From: Periplaneta americana
Taxonomy: Eukaryota > Arthropoda > Insecta > Blattodea > Blattidae
DNA: 64,000 nucleotides
Reading direction: 5' to 3'
Assembly: GCF_040183065.1 (NCBI RefSeq)
Contig: NC_091121.1
Coordinates: 39,891,787-39,955,786, forward strand
How positions within the stretch are numbered: the stretch's first letter is position 1; each line of letters begins with the position of its first letter. Both the position numbers and the translations under genes were made by a program. Below the pieces are notes generated by a model. That model was not told where the DNA came from and ran no database searches. It saw only the letters and a list, made by a program, of their open reading frames with translations. Below are positions 32,946 to 44,525 of this stretch, piece by piece.

Positions 32946-33802
32946 TAATTAATCACCCTGAAACCGAAAATCGCATTTTTCAAATTTTTGTTTGTATGTC
33001 TGTCTGTATGTTTGTTACCTTTTCACGCGATAATGGCTGAACCGATTTATATGAAAATTTGAATATATATTAAGTTCGTTGTAACTTAGATTTTAGGCTA
33101 TATGGCATTCAAAAATACTTTATTTAAAAGGGGGATTATAAGGGGGCCTGCATTAAATAAATCGAAATATTTCGCTTATTATTGATTTTTGTGAAAAATG
33201 TTACGTAACAAAAGTTTCTTTAAAAATGATTTCCGATAAGTTGTATTCTTTACAAAATTTTGATAGGACTGATATTTAATGAGATAAATGAGTTTTAAAA
33301 TTAAAATAACGCCATCTAAGACGGTGCAATGAAATAACAAATGACTTCGTCTATAAGGGGCCTTGGACAACAACAATCGAAAAAGGGGCCTTGGACAGCA
33401 ACAATGGAAAGCTATTAAACTATTCCTATCCACAGAAAATTTGATAGGCTTTTTTGTACATTCGTTTTCTGTATTTCTTAAAATAATATTTATATACACA
33501 CTCATTTTAATCGTAGAGAATTAATGAACAACGAGAGTGTATTGATTTAGTATGCAGTAACAGTACGTTAGCTCAGCAATCCATTATTTTATAATTCAAA
33601 TTTTAACTATGCTCAATCGAATCGTGTTAAAATACATAAAATAGACTATATATATGCAATAAATGCAATGCAAAAAAAAAAATTGGGTAATGAGCCAAGC
33701 AGATTATGTTGCGCTGTTGTAAAGGTTGTTGCTTCTGAGATTCAAGAGCCCCCACAACAAATTAAAAACTTTCTTATCGGAGTACATTCGTTATCAACGC
33801 AC
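32946..33802 (+). mobile_element. Helitron-like / uncertain repeat H1
   Basis: Begins at the same LINE junction as H2. The first ~330 bp ('GAAACCGAAAATCGCATTTT', 'TTTGTATGTCTGTCTGTATG', 'GCGATAATGGCTGAACCGAT') are homologous to H2; the rest diverges. A duplicated 'GGGGCCTTGGACA' word lies at about 33356 and 33386. Confidence 0.45.
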
Positions 33803-33860
33803 TTTTTATATAATATAATATAATATAATATAATATAATATAATATAATATAATATAATA
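33803..33860. repeat. TATAA pentanucleotide repeat
   Basis: About 11 TATAA units at the border between H1 and LINE sequence. Confidence 0.95.
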
Positions 33861-33924
33861 ATAAATATGTAGCCGAAAATTTTCTGGTAATTTTCCCTTT
33901 TCCAAAAATAATTGGTGTTAACAT
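33856..33924 (-). pseudogene. Short LINE fragment (second copy)
   Basis: Minus strand PIIFGKGKITRKFSATYLLL, a diverged second copy of the segment at 32880-32942. It shows that LINE plus H sequence is duplicated here. Confidence 0.6.
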
Positions 33925-34875
33925 GTATAATTATTCATCCTGAGACCGAAAATCGCTTTTTTGAAATTTTTGTTTGTATGTCTGTCTGTCTGTTTGTTAC
34001 CTTTTCGCGAGATAATGGTTGAACGGATTTCGATGAAAATTGAAATATAAGTTAAGTTCGTTGTAATTTAGATTTTAGGCTATGTGGCATTCAAAATACT
34101 TCATTTAACGGGGCCTGAATTAAATCGAAATATCTCTCTTATTATTGTTTTTTTTTTTTTTGCGAAAAATGTTACATAACAAAAGTTTCTTTAAAAATGA
34201 TTTCCGATAAGTTTTATTCTATGCAAAATTTCGTAGGTCTGATAGACTTTTAAAATAATAATACAATACGTTTTCACCGCCGCCTCAGATTGTAGCGTTG
34301 TTGTTCCTGCAGTAATTCCATGTGCAAAATATAAAATTGTTGAGTAGGAAGAAAAAATACATGTATTCATTCCATGGCAATGGTACATAGGAGATCGTGA
34401 ATTCTTACATTTTCGAAAGAAAGAAATATAATTACATATCACTGTTTATGCTGTATCACTATTTAAGTTATTTGAAGGTTTCAGAACCATAGTGGGCCAA
34501 GCGCTATTTACTGAAGACGTAGAAAACAAGGGTTAAAATTAAGTTATTACCGTAATTCAATGGAATCATGTAGCAAGTAATATAAAGTTTACACATTAAA
34601 ACTAAATGATATGTCAATCTTCATTAAACTATGGTTGCGTGTAATAACAAATAAGAAACATGTTAAAGGAATTGTCATTGCACCAAATGAGTGCTCTCTG
34701 GACCAAAATGATCGAAATTTAATTATTTAAATACAATTTCAATTAAGTAACATATTAAACGATTTATCCTTCTAACAAACACGAATGTTCCCTGGATCAA
34801 ACGTCCTATTTTAATTACGTAATTACTTTATATTTATTTCTAACAGGTGCAGCGGAGCGCACGGGTACGGCTAGT
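33925..34875 (+). mobile_element. Helitron-like element H2 (3' end CTAGT)
   Basis: Ends in GTGCAGCGGAGCGCAC followed by GGGTACGGCTAGT. A short GC hairpin just before a CTAG(T) terminus is the expected 3' end of a Helitron, although some insect LINEs end similarly. The 5' part shares ~330 bp with H1. It is inserted in a LINE between its YADD part (right) and its downstream part (left), without an obvious duplication, as expected for Helitrons. No helicase or Rep frame. Confidence 0.4.
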
Positions 34876-35115
34876 ACTTAATATAGATGTAGGAGGTTTG
34901 CTACATTTCTCAGATAATGAAAATGGAATAATTATGGTTTTTTTTTTTCGTTGATAGAAAGATCATTTATGTCAAATCATTTTTTTATTAATTTAAGTCC
35001 ATTATTTGAATTATTATATGCATCATACCAGGTTTTTCCACCAAAAAGTAAAACTGTGTCATCTGCATAAGAATAATGAACAACATTGTATTGTTGTAAG
35101 TCAATTTTTAATAAG
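34876..35115 (-). pseudogene. LINE reverse transcriptase YADD fragment
   Basis: Minus strand YNVVHYSYADDTVLLFGGKT contains the YADD catalytic box (35058-35069). Downstream sequence 'NLLHLY' leads to the H2 junction, so this is the upstream part of the LINE at 32030-32945. Confidence 0.65.
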
Positions 35116-35446
35116 TCATTAATATATATTAAATAACCTAGTAGTTAATAGAGCGTCGTTAAATAACCTAGTAAAAGATTAAGATGCACGTGTATTCATT
35201 TTTAAGCTGTTTTCAAATATTTTCCAAGTTAAACAGGTTTCAGAAAATATAGTTACTGCCGTAGAAACGGCGGCGGCGGATAATTTCGTGATAACTGTAC
35301 GAGACGTAAGTTAAAACAGAAATTATTGCTGCTGAGATTACTGTGTGAGGGGAACGCCATATGTGAAAGACCGTGTAAATCTGTGTCCTCTTGCTAGAGT
35401 TGTACAAAGCATGGACATAAATCACTTATAATAATGACTACGAAAC
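35116..35446. other. Possible 5' leader; SINE-2 tail scrap
   Basis: The SINE-2 3' module 'AGAGCGTCGTTAAATAACC' occurs at about 35150. Downstream, 35240-35446 is richer in CpG (GGCGGCGGCGG at about 35268) and could be the leader of the frame starting at 35447. No promoter element can be shown. Confidence 0.3.
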
Positions 35447-35767
35447 ATGGCTTCCTCATCTGAAAACGGCAAACCTAATGAACGCATAATTGATGAAGGT
35501 GCAACTTTGTCACGACAACATGTCACGGGAGTTTCACGTTTCTGGCAAGAATCTATTATTGGAGAATTGACAAATAAGTTATTGCAGACGAATGGAGATT
35601 GGAAATTTGGTGAGCTAACGAATATTTTCAGGAACTTTTACAAGAAAGACTCGCAACTCAAATTAAGCGATGTTTGCGGTCTCCTTAATTACGAACTAAT
35701 CAATCGCTTGTCTGGATTCCTGCCTCTTTTGCGTCGTGTCTCGTTGGGGACCAGTTGCGCTGATTGA
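35447..35767 (+). CDS. Candidate host 5' exon, function unknown
   Basis: An ATG in a good context (AAACATGG) opens a 106-codon frame with balanced composition: MASSSENGKPNERIIDEGAT ... SRFWQESIIGELTNKLL ... DVCGLLNYELINRLSGFLP. It is unlike the repeats around it. A plausible splice donor, TTTG|GTGAGC, lies at 35609/35610, so the true exon may end there. I do not recognise a domain, no downstream exon was found, and chance cannot be excluded. It lies just left of a large GT and minisatellite block. Confidence 0.33.
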   Translation: MASSSENGKPNERIIDEGATLSRQHVTGVSRFWQESIIGELTNKLLQTNGDWKFGELTNIFRNFYKKDSQLKLSDVCGLLNYELINRLSGFLPLLRRVSLGTSCAD

Positions 35768-35996
35768 TTTATAATTCGATTACACTGAATGACTTCTCAG
35801 CCTTTTTTGTGGGTGCGGGTTCATTAGCGAACTTGCAAGGATTGTGCATTTGTCTGTCTCGTGGGAGAGATGCGACGCCCGGACATCTCCCCGATCTGCT
35901 TAATTAGCGTGTGGGAGCATCACGCAGGAAGTGCGGCTTGACAGTTAGGGATCCTTCAGATATTTAGGGTCGCACTAGAAACCGCACTCGTGGTCG

Positions 35997-35999
<3 letters not shown>

Positions 36000-36086
<87 letters not shown>
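36000..36086. repeat. GT microsatellite
   Basis: About 43 uninterrupted GT dinucleotides. Confidence 0.98.
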
Positions 36087-36088
<2 letters not shown>

Positions 36089-36090
36089 GA

Positions 36091-37140
36091 GTGACCTTTC
36101 AGTAACAGTGTTTTTTTAAGACTTGAATTACTTTTAAGTGACTGGACTGAGTGAACGACTTTTGAGTAACTGAGTGACCGAATCAGTGGGTGAGTGACTG
36201 GGTAGCTGAGTGGGTAACAAGCTAAAAGAGAAACTGCTGGAGTGACAGAATGAACGATAGGATGAATGACTTATTGGCAAACTGAGTACCGGTAATTGAA
36301 TGACTGAGAGGGTGTTAGAATTAGTGAGTGAGTGAGTCAGTGAGTGAGCGAGTGAGTGAGCCAGTGAGTGAGCGAGAGAACGAATGAGTAAGTGAGTTAG
36401 TGAGTGAGTGAGTGACTTTTCAGTAACAGTATTTTTAAGTAATTGAAAGACTTTAAATAACTGGAATGAGTAAATGACTTTTGAATGACTCAGTGACTAA
36501 GTGGGTAACAGGCTAAAAGAGAAACTGCTGGAGTGACAGAATGAACGATAGGATGAATGACTTATTGGCAAACTGAGTACCGGTAATTGAATGACTGAGA
36601 GGCTGTTAGAATTAGTGAGTGAGTGAGTCAGTAAGTGAGCGAGCGAGTGAGCCAGTGAGTGAGCGAGTAAGTGAGCCAGTGAGTGAGCGAGAGAGCGAAT
36701 GAATCAGTGAGTTAGTGAGTGAGTGACTTTTCAGTAACAGTATTTTTAAGTAATTGAATGATTTTAAGTAAATGGACTGAGTAAATGACTTTTGAATGAC
36801 TCAGTGACTGAGTGGGTAATAGGCTAAAAGAGAAACTGCTGGAGTGAGACAATGAACTTTAGGATGACTGACTTACTGACAAACTGAATACCAGTAATTG
36901 AATGACTGAGATAGTGTTAGAATTAGTGAATGAGTGAGTCAGTGAGTACACGAGTGAGTGAGCAAGAGAGCGAGTGAGTCAGTGAGTGAGTGAATGAGTG
37001 ACTTTTCAGTAACATTATTTTTAAGTAATTGAATGACTTTAAGCAACTGGACTGAATTACTATTTGAGCGGATGAGAATCAATGAGTGAATGAGAGTGAA
37101 TTATTATGCGTGACTGAGTGGCAATTCTAGTGACAATTTA
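36091..37140. repeat. ~300-bp tandem repeat, ~3.5 units
   Basis: Units begin with GTGACTTTTCAGTAACAG at about 36091, 36412, 36723 and 36999 (spacings 321, 311, 276). Each has AGAGAAACTGCTGGAGTGAC and a GAGTGAGTGAG-rich section that varies in length. The last unit is partial. Confidence 0.9.
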
Positions 37141-37203
37141 ATTAGTGACTGATTTTTTTTCAACTGTGAGATCGTAACAAGCCATACGGCCTAATACTTG
37201 AAG

Positions 37204-37243
37204 GGAAGAAGAAGAAGAAGAAGAAGAAGAAGAAGAAGAAGAC
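37204..37243. repeat. AAG microsatellite
   Basis: About 13 AAG triplets preceded by 'AACAAGCCATACGGCC', which may mark a decayed retroelement end. Confidence 0.93.
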
Positions 37244-37477
37244 TGAGTTAAAGGATGAATGATTAATTGTTTCAGTTAATGAATAACTGAATCAGTGACT
37301 CAATGACTTAGTGACTAAGTTAGTGAAAATTTGAGCCACTGAGTGAATGAGTGATCGTGTAAATAAGGAAAGTACTGAGTGGTTGGGTGACTACTGTAGA
37401 TGATTTAACATGACAATGAGTTAAATATTGGATACTGATTCTGTGAGTGACTAAGTACAGTAGTTTGAATAATTGTG

Positions 37478-37571
37478 AGTGAATGAGTGAGTGAGTGAGT
37501 GAGCGAGCGAGTGAGTGAGTGAGTGAGTGAGTGAGTGAGTGAGTGAGTGAGTGAGTGAGTGAGTGAGTGAG
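37478..37571. repeat. GAGT tetranucleotide repeat
   Basis: About 23 GAGT units with a few GAGC variants. The minus frame across it (THSL repeats) is an artefact. Confidence 0.95.
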
Positions 37572-38216
37572 AAAACGAACCAAGGTTTGAATGACTTGCT
37601 ACTTGAGTGAAGAGAAAAGTCGACTATAAATCACTAATTGTGTGACTGTTTGAGTAAATGAATGATTAACTCAATGTATGACTGAGTGAAAGGTTGGATG
37701 GTGCTGTGAGTGATTATCATTATCTCACTGACAGAGGCCATTGTCTTCATTGGAAATTATTCTTTAAAATAAAAAAAATCTACATATAATTATCTATGAA
37801 AAACTATTCGATAAAATTGACTGCAGAATCAGCAACTAGACTGAGTAGCACTATTAAACCTGAAATTGTCAGCTCTTTACTACAAAAAATTCACACATTT
37901 CTGCAAATGCAACTAAAATGTGTCGCTAGAAAGTCAACAATTTCTACATCGTGTATTTACACCTTGAAAGTGGTACTAGAGTCACCTTGAGCAGAAATTT
38001 AACACCGGTCCACATGTGACAAGAAGACAAGATGGAGAAAAAAATTTCCAGAAAGAAAATAAGACGACATGACGATAAAAGCTAATGTAAGTGAAACTGT
38101 CCATGCAAATAACTTCACACTAATGATTTCAAATCCCATTTAACAAGACTTCTATAATGAAACAACAGCTCCAAACCGATACTGTGATGCAGGCACAGCC
38201 CGTGTAAATCAAGGGG

Positions 38217-38440
38217 TTAATGAACCCTGTCCAGAATAAAGTCAAAAGAATTCGGATAAGCTATAATCGCACGAGATTCAGTGCCAAAGGATATACTCTG
38301 CTGCTCCGAATCATCTAGTTTCCCTCCTTTTAACATCAGGTCTTTCTCCAGGTGGTTCCATAAAAAATCCGCCTTTGGCACATCAATTCCACAAGAGGTG
38401 TCAGTCAGTAATATCATGAGATTCAGGTATCTTACAGCTT
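38217..38440 (-). CDS. Candidate terminal exon of a host gene
   Basis: Minus strand: a pyrimidine-rich tract (TTCTTTTTTTCTGACATTGG, then TCTTTTCAG / CTGCAG near 38443-38450) looks like a 3' splice site. It is followed by an open frame, FKAVRYLNLMILLTDTSCGI then DVPKADFLWNHLEKDLMLKG, continuing to IIAYPNSFDFILDRVH and TAA at 38217. Composition is less AT-rich than the flanks and it is not repeat-like. I cannot name the gene. It could form one gene with 39704-39900, with RTE copy d inside the intron. No polyadenylation signal was located. Confidence 0.4.
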
Positions 38441-38771
38441 TAAAACTGCAGGCTGAAAAGACCAATGTCAGAAAAAAAGAATAAAGAAATCTATGTCATG
38501 TAAGTGACAATTTCCATTATACATGTTATTTTTTCGAAACAAGTCGGATTTTTATCATGCAAATTCGTACGGGCGGCAACATTTTGAGAAAAGAAAAAAC
38601 GAGCAGAAAATAAATTTTCGATTATCTCCTTCACAAATGCCTGTTTTAGATAGAAGCACATGTTAAATTGATATATGCCACTTATTTGTTTACAGTTTGA
38701 CTGCTAAATGTCAAAGTTTTGCATAAGTTAATTGAGGGAGGGAAGGCAAAATTTCTTCGGACCAATTGTCG

Positions 38772-38773
<2 letters not shown>

Positions 38774-38815
<42 letters not shown>

Positions 38816-39436
38816 GGCTTTTAAGTAGCCCGAAGGTTAATTGCCGCCCTTACATAAGCCCGCCATTGGCCCCTATCCTGAGCAAGGTTAATCCATTCTC
38901 TATCATCATATCTCACCTCCCTCAAATCCATTTTAATATTATCTTCCCATCTACGTCTCCGCCTCCCTAAAGGTCTTTTTCCCTCCGGCCTCCCAACTAA
39001 CACTCTATATGCACTTCTGGTTTCTATTTTCCTAAGCACCTTATTCTCAATCTCCCTTAACCTATGTTCCTCTCTCAATGTGAAGGTCCAAGTTTCACAA
39101 CCATAAAGAACAACCGGTAATATAACTGTTTTATAAATTCTAACTTTCAGATTTTTTGACAGCAGACTGGATGATAAAAGTTTCTCAACCGAATAATAAC
39201 AGGCATTTCCCATATTTATTCTGTGTTTAATTTCTTCCCGAGTATCATTTATATTTGTTACTGTTGCTCCAAGACATTTGAACTTCTCCACCTCTTCAAA
39301 AGATAAATTTCCAATTTTTATATTTCCATTTCGTACAATATTCTCGTCACGAGACATAATTACATACTTTGTCTTTTCGGGATTTACTTCCAAACCTATC
39401 TCTTTACTTGCTTCCAGTAAAATTCCCGTGCTTTCC
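38774..39436 (-). mobile_element. RTE-like LINE (copy d), 5'-truncated
   Basis: A TTAC tail (38774-38815) is followed on the minus strand by the terminal coding part: [45 protein letters not shown]. An exact 13-bp duplication ACCAATTGTCGTA flanks it (38761-38773, 39437-39449). Compared with copy f, about 50 codons (from [12 protein letters not shown] to MGESR) are missing without loss of frame. The longer open frame running to 39645 continues into host flank and is not an element product. Confidence 0.93.
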
Positions 39437-39703
39437 ACCAATTGTCGTAACACACCTAAATAAGGGCTGGCTTTAAACTCAGTTTTAAAGTGATGAAGTT
39501 TCGCTATAACAATGAGTGGGAATACAGTAGTGGAGATGTCGTGAGAATTTACTCTGTACCAGCACGAACGATCGGCAGTCTGACAAATAGTGTACGGCAC
39601 ACATGTTACAGTTGATTTTATTTTGTTTGTAGGGTTGCTTTCCACAACCAGCGGCCTCTTTTCGTAAACATCTCTACACGGAAAATAAAATGCAATTTCA
39701 CTA

Positions 39704-39900
39704 CTTGTAACCCACGATTAAAAATGTGATCTTTACAATAAAATTCACAGTGACAAATACGTAATCCTTTACATTAAAAAGTGATACAGGATATCGTGCA
39801 GTATCCGTGGGCTCTTCAATTATTTGTGGCTTAAAAAGAACTGACAGAGACATCATGTCCCAAACCACATTTACGTTTTCAGAAAACATGGAAACGTGCT
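39704..39900 (-). CDS. Candidate internal exon of a host gene
   Basis: Minus-strand frame HVSMFSENVNVVWDMMSLSV then LFKPQIIEEPTDTARYPVSL and FNVKDYVFVT. It looks protein-like and is not shared with any repeat here. Possible donors GTGAAT (after ..YVFVT) or GTAAAG lie before the in-frame TAG at 39701. A weak pyrimidine/AG acceptor is possible upstream. Together with 38217-38440 it may represent two consecutive exons; I do not recognise the protein. Confidence 0.33.
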
Positions 39901-39954
39901 TTTTGTGAAAATTTGAAAATCGATTTTTGTTGCATCACAAACATACCTGTGTAT

Positions 39955-40673
39955 TAGAGATGAACAACGATCGAGAAAGCAAGACTAAAAGCGCCCATAC
40001 AGCCGAAAACCCGCACGACTGCATGCTATACGGCTCGTCGTTGACGTAAAGCCTGCTTGTGAGAGTTTTGAGACGCCGAGATTGATCAATCCCGAAGTCC
40101 CAATCGTCAAGTAACCTTGAAACGCCATAGTTGTTTATGTACCTGATTGATCTTTCGTCTACTTTGGCAACTGTTATATACTGTATGTATAAACAATTAA
40201 GTCGCCTATTTGAAACATCATCTCTATCTTTCAGTGTTCCCAATCTTTATTTAATTACTAGGCCCTTATTAAAAGGCTAGGAATTTTCTTTTTATATGTT
40301 TGAGATCAAGTGTGCAATCTCAAGTAAAAATATATTAACTTTATGTTTTATGTTTCCTAGAAATGCAAATTTATTTGAGATTTTTTTTTCTATATATATA
40401 TAACCATAGGTAATATCATATAATAGAACCAGAACATTTTGATAACTAAGATAGTGTTCTGTTTTGTCTTTTTGTCTCATTTAAACACTTATGATGTTAT
40501 TTATTTCAATGATGTATGTTATTCAAAGTTACGAAATCTTTCCACGCCGACCAAATGCTACTTCGAGAATGATGAGCGAGACTCGAAGCGCACGAGAATG
40601 ACGAGACGAGACTCGAAAGACAAATGCAACGAACACAGCGAGCGAGAGCGGCAGTTAGTTTTGTTCATCTCTA
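39955..40673. mobile_element. hAT-type element B (719 bp)
   Basis: Terminal repeats TAGAGATGAACAA and its complement TTGTTCATCTCTA are flanked by CTGTGTAT (39947-39954) and CTGTTTAT (40674-40681), an 8-bp duplication with one change. Homologous over its right ~470 bp to the copy at 1865-3235. The minus frame 39935-40243 lies inside but has no recognisable domain. Confidence 0.85.
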
Positions 40674-40681
40674 CTGTTTAT

Positions 40682-41213
40682 GTTTCTTGCAATATGAGAG
40701 AGCAAAAAATCATTCTTAAATCGAGCAAAAGAAAACACGAAGAAAACAAGTTGAATGAGAAATTATATTGATGATATTATTAGCTATACCGAAATGATTA
40801 ACAAAACCAATAGATACGGCTTAATGTGACCTACCAGGAAGAAGCAGGGCAGACGCTTGGAGGAGGAAACTGACCAGGTCATTTATTGTCCAGAGGCAAA
40901 TTTTGTTGTAGTTTCGACGCTTCCTACTTCACAACACTTGCAAGCTAATATTTATCTTACGCAGACTTCCAAGAATCTGAGCTAACATTATAATGCATGG
41001 AACCACAGTCCATGAGCAATTGGCCCTGCTATATTCCTCTTACTACATAGAATTATCTTCAAGTTATTACTAACTATTACACTTTCAGAACTGCTGCACG
41101 TTTTCCCGCTAATTTCAGTATCTATAGGCAAGAGAATACGTAATATATAGAATTTTTCTCCGTTCTACTACTCTTTCATCGTACAATGACGCAGAATATC
41201 TTCATGGAAACTT
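40682..41213. other. No recognisable feature
   Basis: No gene or repeat border is supported. Confidence 0.3.
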
Positions 41214-41466
41214 CATATCGCCACCTGACTGCAAGAACCAGGTAACTCGAAATTTGTGTTTTTTGGTTATCTCTTTTATATCATAGAAAAAATCGCAAGA
41301 AATGTAATGCAAGAACTAGGTAACTGATCGAACGATACCAGCGACATCTATTTTCCGATTAAAAGAAAACGAGACATATTCCTTAGTGCAATAAATAAGT
41401 AAATAGGCAATGTCACAAAATATAAAAAATCAAATTACCTAGTTCTTGCATTCAAGTGACGATATG
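41214..41466. mobile_element. Small TIR element (253 bp)
   Basis: Inverted ends of about 33 bp: CATATCGCCACCTGACTGCA at the left, and on the right the complement of CATATCGTCACTTGAATGCA, each followed by AGAAC(C/T)AGGTAA. A further AGAACTAGGTAACTG copy occurs internally near 41311. The target duplication is unclear. Confidence 0.65.
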
Positions 41467-41511
41467 TACTTCAGTACATTAAAATAACATATAAAATAAT
41501 GTAATTCCATC

Positions 41512-41572
41512 AACGCTAATTAATCTAGTAATGGATACAGCGTCGTTAAATAACCAAGTAAAATAAAAAATT
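41512..41572 (+). repeat. SINE-2 3' end fragment
   Basis: 'CATCAACGCTAATTAATC' and 'CAGCGTCGTTAAATAACCAA' correspond to the last ~60 bp of SINE-2. Confidence 0.75.
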
Positions 41573-42004
41573 ATACAATAACTTGGTGCCTATGATACTT
41601 TTAAGGAACTATCGAAGTTTTTATTGGCACGTTATAAACACACACAGTGAGAACCTCTTGTTATACGGCATACAAAAATACTATGGTCAAATTATTCTTA
41701 CCACATCCTCTCCAACGTATCTCTATTATGGATGTAATCGCAATTATGATTACTTCTTCAAGATCTTGGAATAGAAGCGGCATATAAACAAATTGAATTA
41801 TTTACAGAGCTACCCTCAAAGAAAGAAGTTACATGGTTTCAAGTCTGGAGACCTGGGAGGTCAAGAGCGGTAGGCCTGATCAGCAACGGTACCACGTCCA
41901 ATCCAACGATGTGTTATATGGTCAATTCGGAAAAAAATTATGAAATAACCTTTGTACCTTTGTTGCTGAATTTGTTTTCGCAAACTCCTGAATGCAAAAC
42001 GATT

Positions 42005-42038
42005 TATGTTATGGATTTGACGACCTTATCTCTACCAG

Positions 42039-42072
<34 letters not shown>
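42005..42072 (+). repeat. LINE 3' end with TAAA tail
   Basis: 'GACGACCTTATCTCTACCAG' followed by GTTAAATAAATAAATAAATA. The same terminal words occur inverted at 44526-44610 next to a recognisable LINE, so this is a scrap of that family's 3' end. Confidence 0.65.
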
Positions 42073-44525
42073 AAATATCCACCATGGTAACAGAGACAAT
42101 ACGTTTTTCGAAACTCAGAATTTTAAACGTGTATCATGTTAATTTCTTATTGAAACTTAATTATGGTTATATGAAAGTGTTACCAGAATTCTGAAACACG
42201 CTGTACTATGGATAACAATGTTCTCATTAAAACATGTATGTCACCGCTGCTTGTATTCTTTGTCTTGTAGCGTCTTGTGTTAACAACAGTAGCTGTGTAC
42301 ACACGACTCTGCAACAATGCAGCAATTTCGTTACATTTCGTTAGACACGCCCACTAACTGCTTTCGTCACGGTAGTCGTGGTAACACAAACATCGTTACT
42401 GCTGCTTTGAATGACTGCGTCGTATTTTTGTTACTACACTGAGAACCAAAGTAAAGTAAATTAAGTCTTCAGTAAGTAAATGAATGGAATTACATCAATA
42501 GTGCTCTTAACATCCATCTATTCATCTAACTAAATGTAAATAAATAAAACATTTACCCTGTCCAGTGAACTTGATTGCCGTGATCTTTTTACGTCCTTAC
42601 ACGTGAAGTCCATAAATTAGTGGCGTACAGTACAAAGAAATTTGTGACTGTCTTTTTCAAATTGAATTGGGGAGAGAGGATGGTTAAATTTGAACTTTCT
42701 TCCTAATTTTATTGATACACTATTTTCAGCTTTTATATATAGAAATATCATTGCTATAACAACTTAAATTCGGGATTAGTCCTTCAGTCTGAGTTTATAT
42801 TTAAAAACATTGAAAAAAAACTGGTCACATTATCATTCTGGAGACCCAAAATTCTCAAATTAAGTCTTCACAAAAAATAAAAATTTGGGGACAATTTTAA
42901 CCCCTGGGGCCCCAAAATTTTAAATTTTATTTTTAATTCAGATATAGAAATGTTTCAAAAATAATATTCTCCATTTCTATCACACTGAATTTTTCAAAAT
43001 ATTTAAAAGTATCGAAGACATTCCAAAAAAGAAAAAAAGAAACAATGTACTTTATAATGTAGGCCTTCATCAGGCCGAAAGGGGTTAAAAAAATTTGGGG
43101 ACCAAAATTAAATGAAAAAATTCTAGGATATAGCAATTAATTAAAATGGACACCTAACTTTTTTTAATGATAAATTTAAAATTTACATGATTTTTACTCC
43201 TAACATACCGTTCATTAAAATGTCCGGAGCACAATTTTGATATTGGCTTTCAAAATTCTAAGATAAACAATTTCATTTTAACAATAGAGTTTAGAGGTAC
43301 TTTTATACAAATATGGAGAGATATTTTCAAATGCAACAAAATAAAAAATTAGCGACTCTTCTCTCATTCAACTCTGCACAAGCTTCATTTACAACTAATA
43401 CAACTTCAAAGCAGTATATTAAGCAAGTGTTGCAGTAAGGTAGACATTATTATATAAATTTATATTACAGAGGCTTTCCCTGAATTACGTTCATTTGCAA
43501 GGCGTTTCTCTTTATAACTAGAACAATGTTAAAGCAAAAACACAAATTCAGAAGAATGGCAGGCTTTGACATTGCTGTTCCTATCGTTATATCTGACCTG
43601 AAAAATTAAAATACTTTCATTGCATTCGCACAGGAACTGCATTCGTAGTTGTTTTTTTTTTTTTTCAAAATAATTTCCCATCCCTGACCTGTTTCAATTA
43701 TTAAGTAAGCCTACTTAATGATTTTCAATACGAAATGAAAAATTTAATTTTAAACCTGTAGTACAATTCGGGCAAACAGTTCGAAGTGGGTGTTGTTAAT
43801 TTTATTTATTTTATTTGCACACTCATAATTAGCAACTTCAGTGCGTTGATTACACTGGAATTATGCTAATGAAGAACAACCAATGTTCTAGGAAATACAA
43901 TGCAATTAAAACAATATTTTCCTGTTCGTTTATTAATAAATAGAATCGTTTCAATTCGCGGAAGCAGACAACTGCAGTTCCAGTGGTTTCGTATTGAAAA
44001 TTTATGGCACCGCAATATGATGCAATATAAGGTTACTCTATCTTATTTCTATGGAAGTAACACACAGTGGATAATACAATAGATAACTCTCTAGCTATAA
44101 TTATAATTATTATAAGCTAGACACACGTAGCTACTCAAGTAAACCACAAGAAAGAAAATGCAATATATCAATCACATTTGCGATTTAAGATGAGGTATTT
44201 GTAATGTAACACGTTCTAGGTAACAGACCGTACTTTAACCTAACACATAATTTTAAAATATTGATAAGATAAAATACAGTAACTGACTCATTTTCATTAA
44301 AATTCTGCAGACACTTGAAAGCTTTTTTCAGAGAAAAAAATTTTACAGCAATCAATTTTAACATTTTCGGAATAAGACATACTGGAGCCTCTTAAACGGG
44401 GCCAGGTCTTTTTGTTGAAAAGTTTTCAATTCCTTTGTGAAAAATAAAATAAATTATCGTACTTATAATTAACCCTTCAGTGCCCACGCCAAAATTTGTG
44501 ACACCAGTACTCGTGCGGATTATTT
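42073..44525. other. No recognisable gene
   Basis: A long AT-rich stretch. The words 'AATTTGGGGAC' and 'GGGGCCCCAAAA' recur around 42880-43110, suggesting a decayed repeat, but borders are not definable. Confidence 0.3.

Noticed and set aside
39437..39645. N-terminal extension of the long frame over RTE copy d
   Set aside because: The 13-bp duplication at 39437-39449 marks the element border, so upstream codons are flanking DNA read through by chance.
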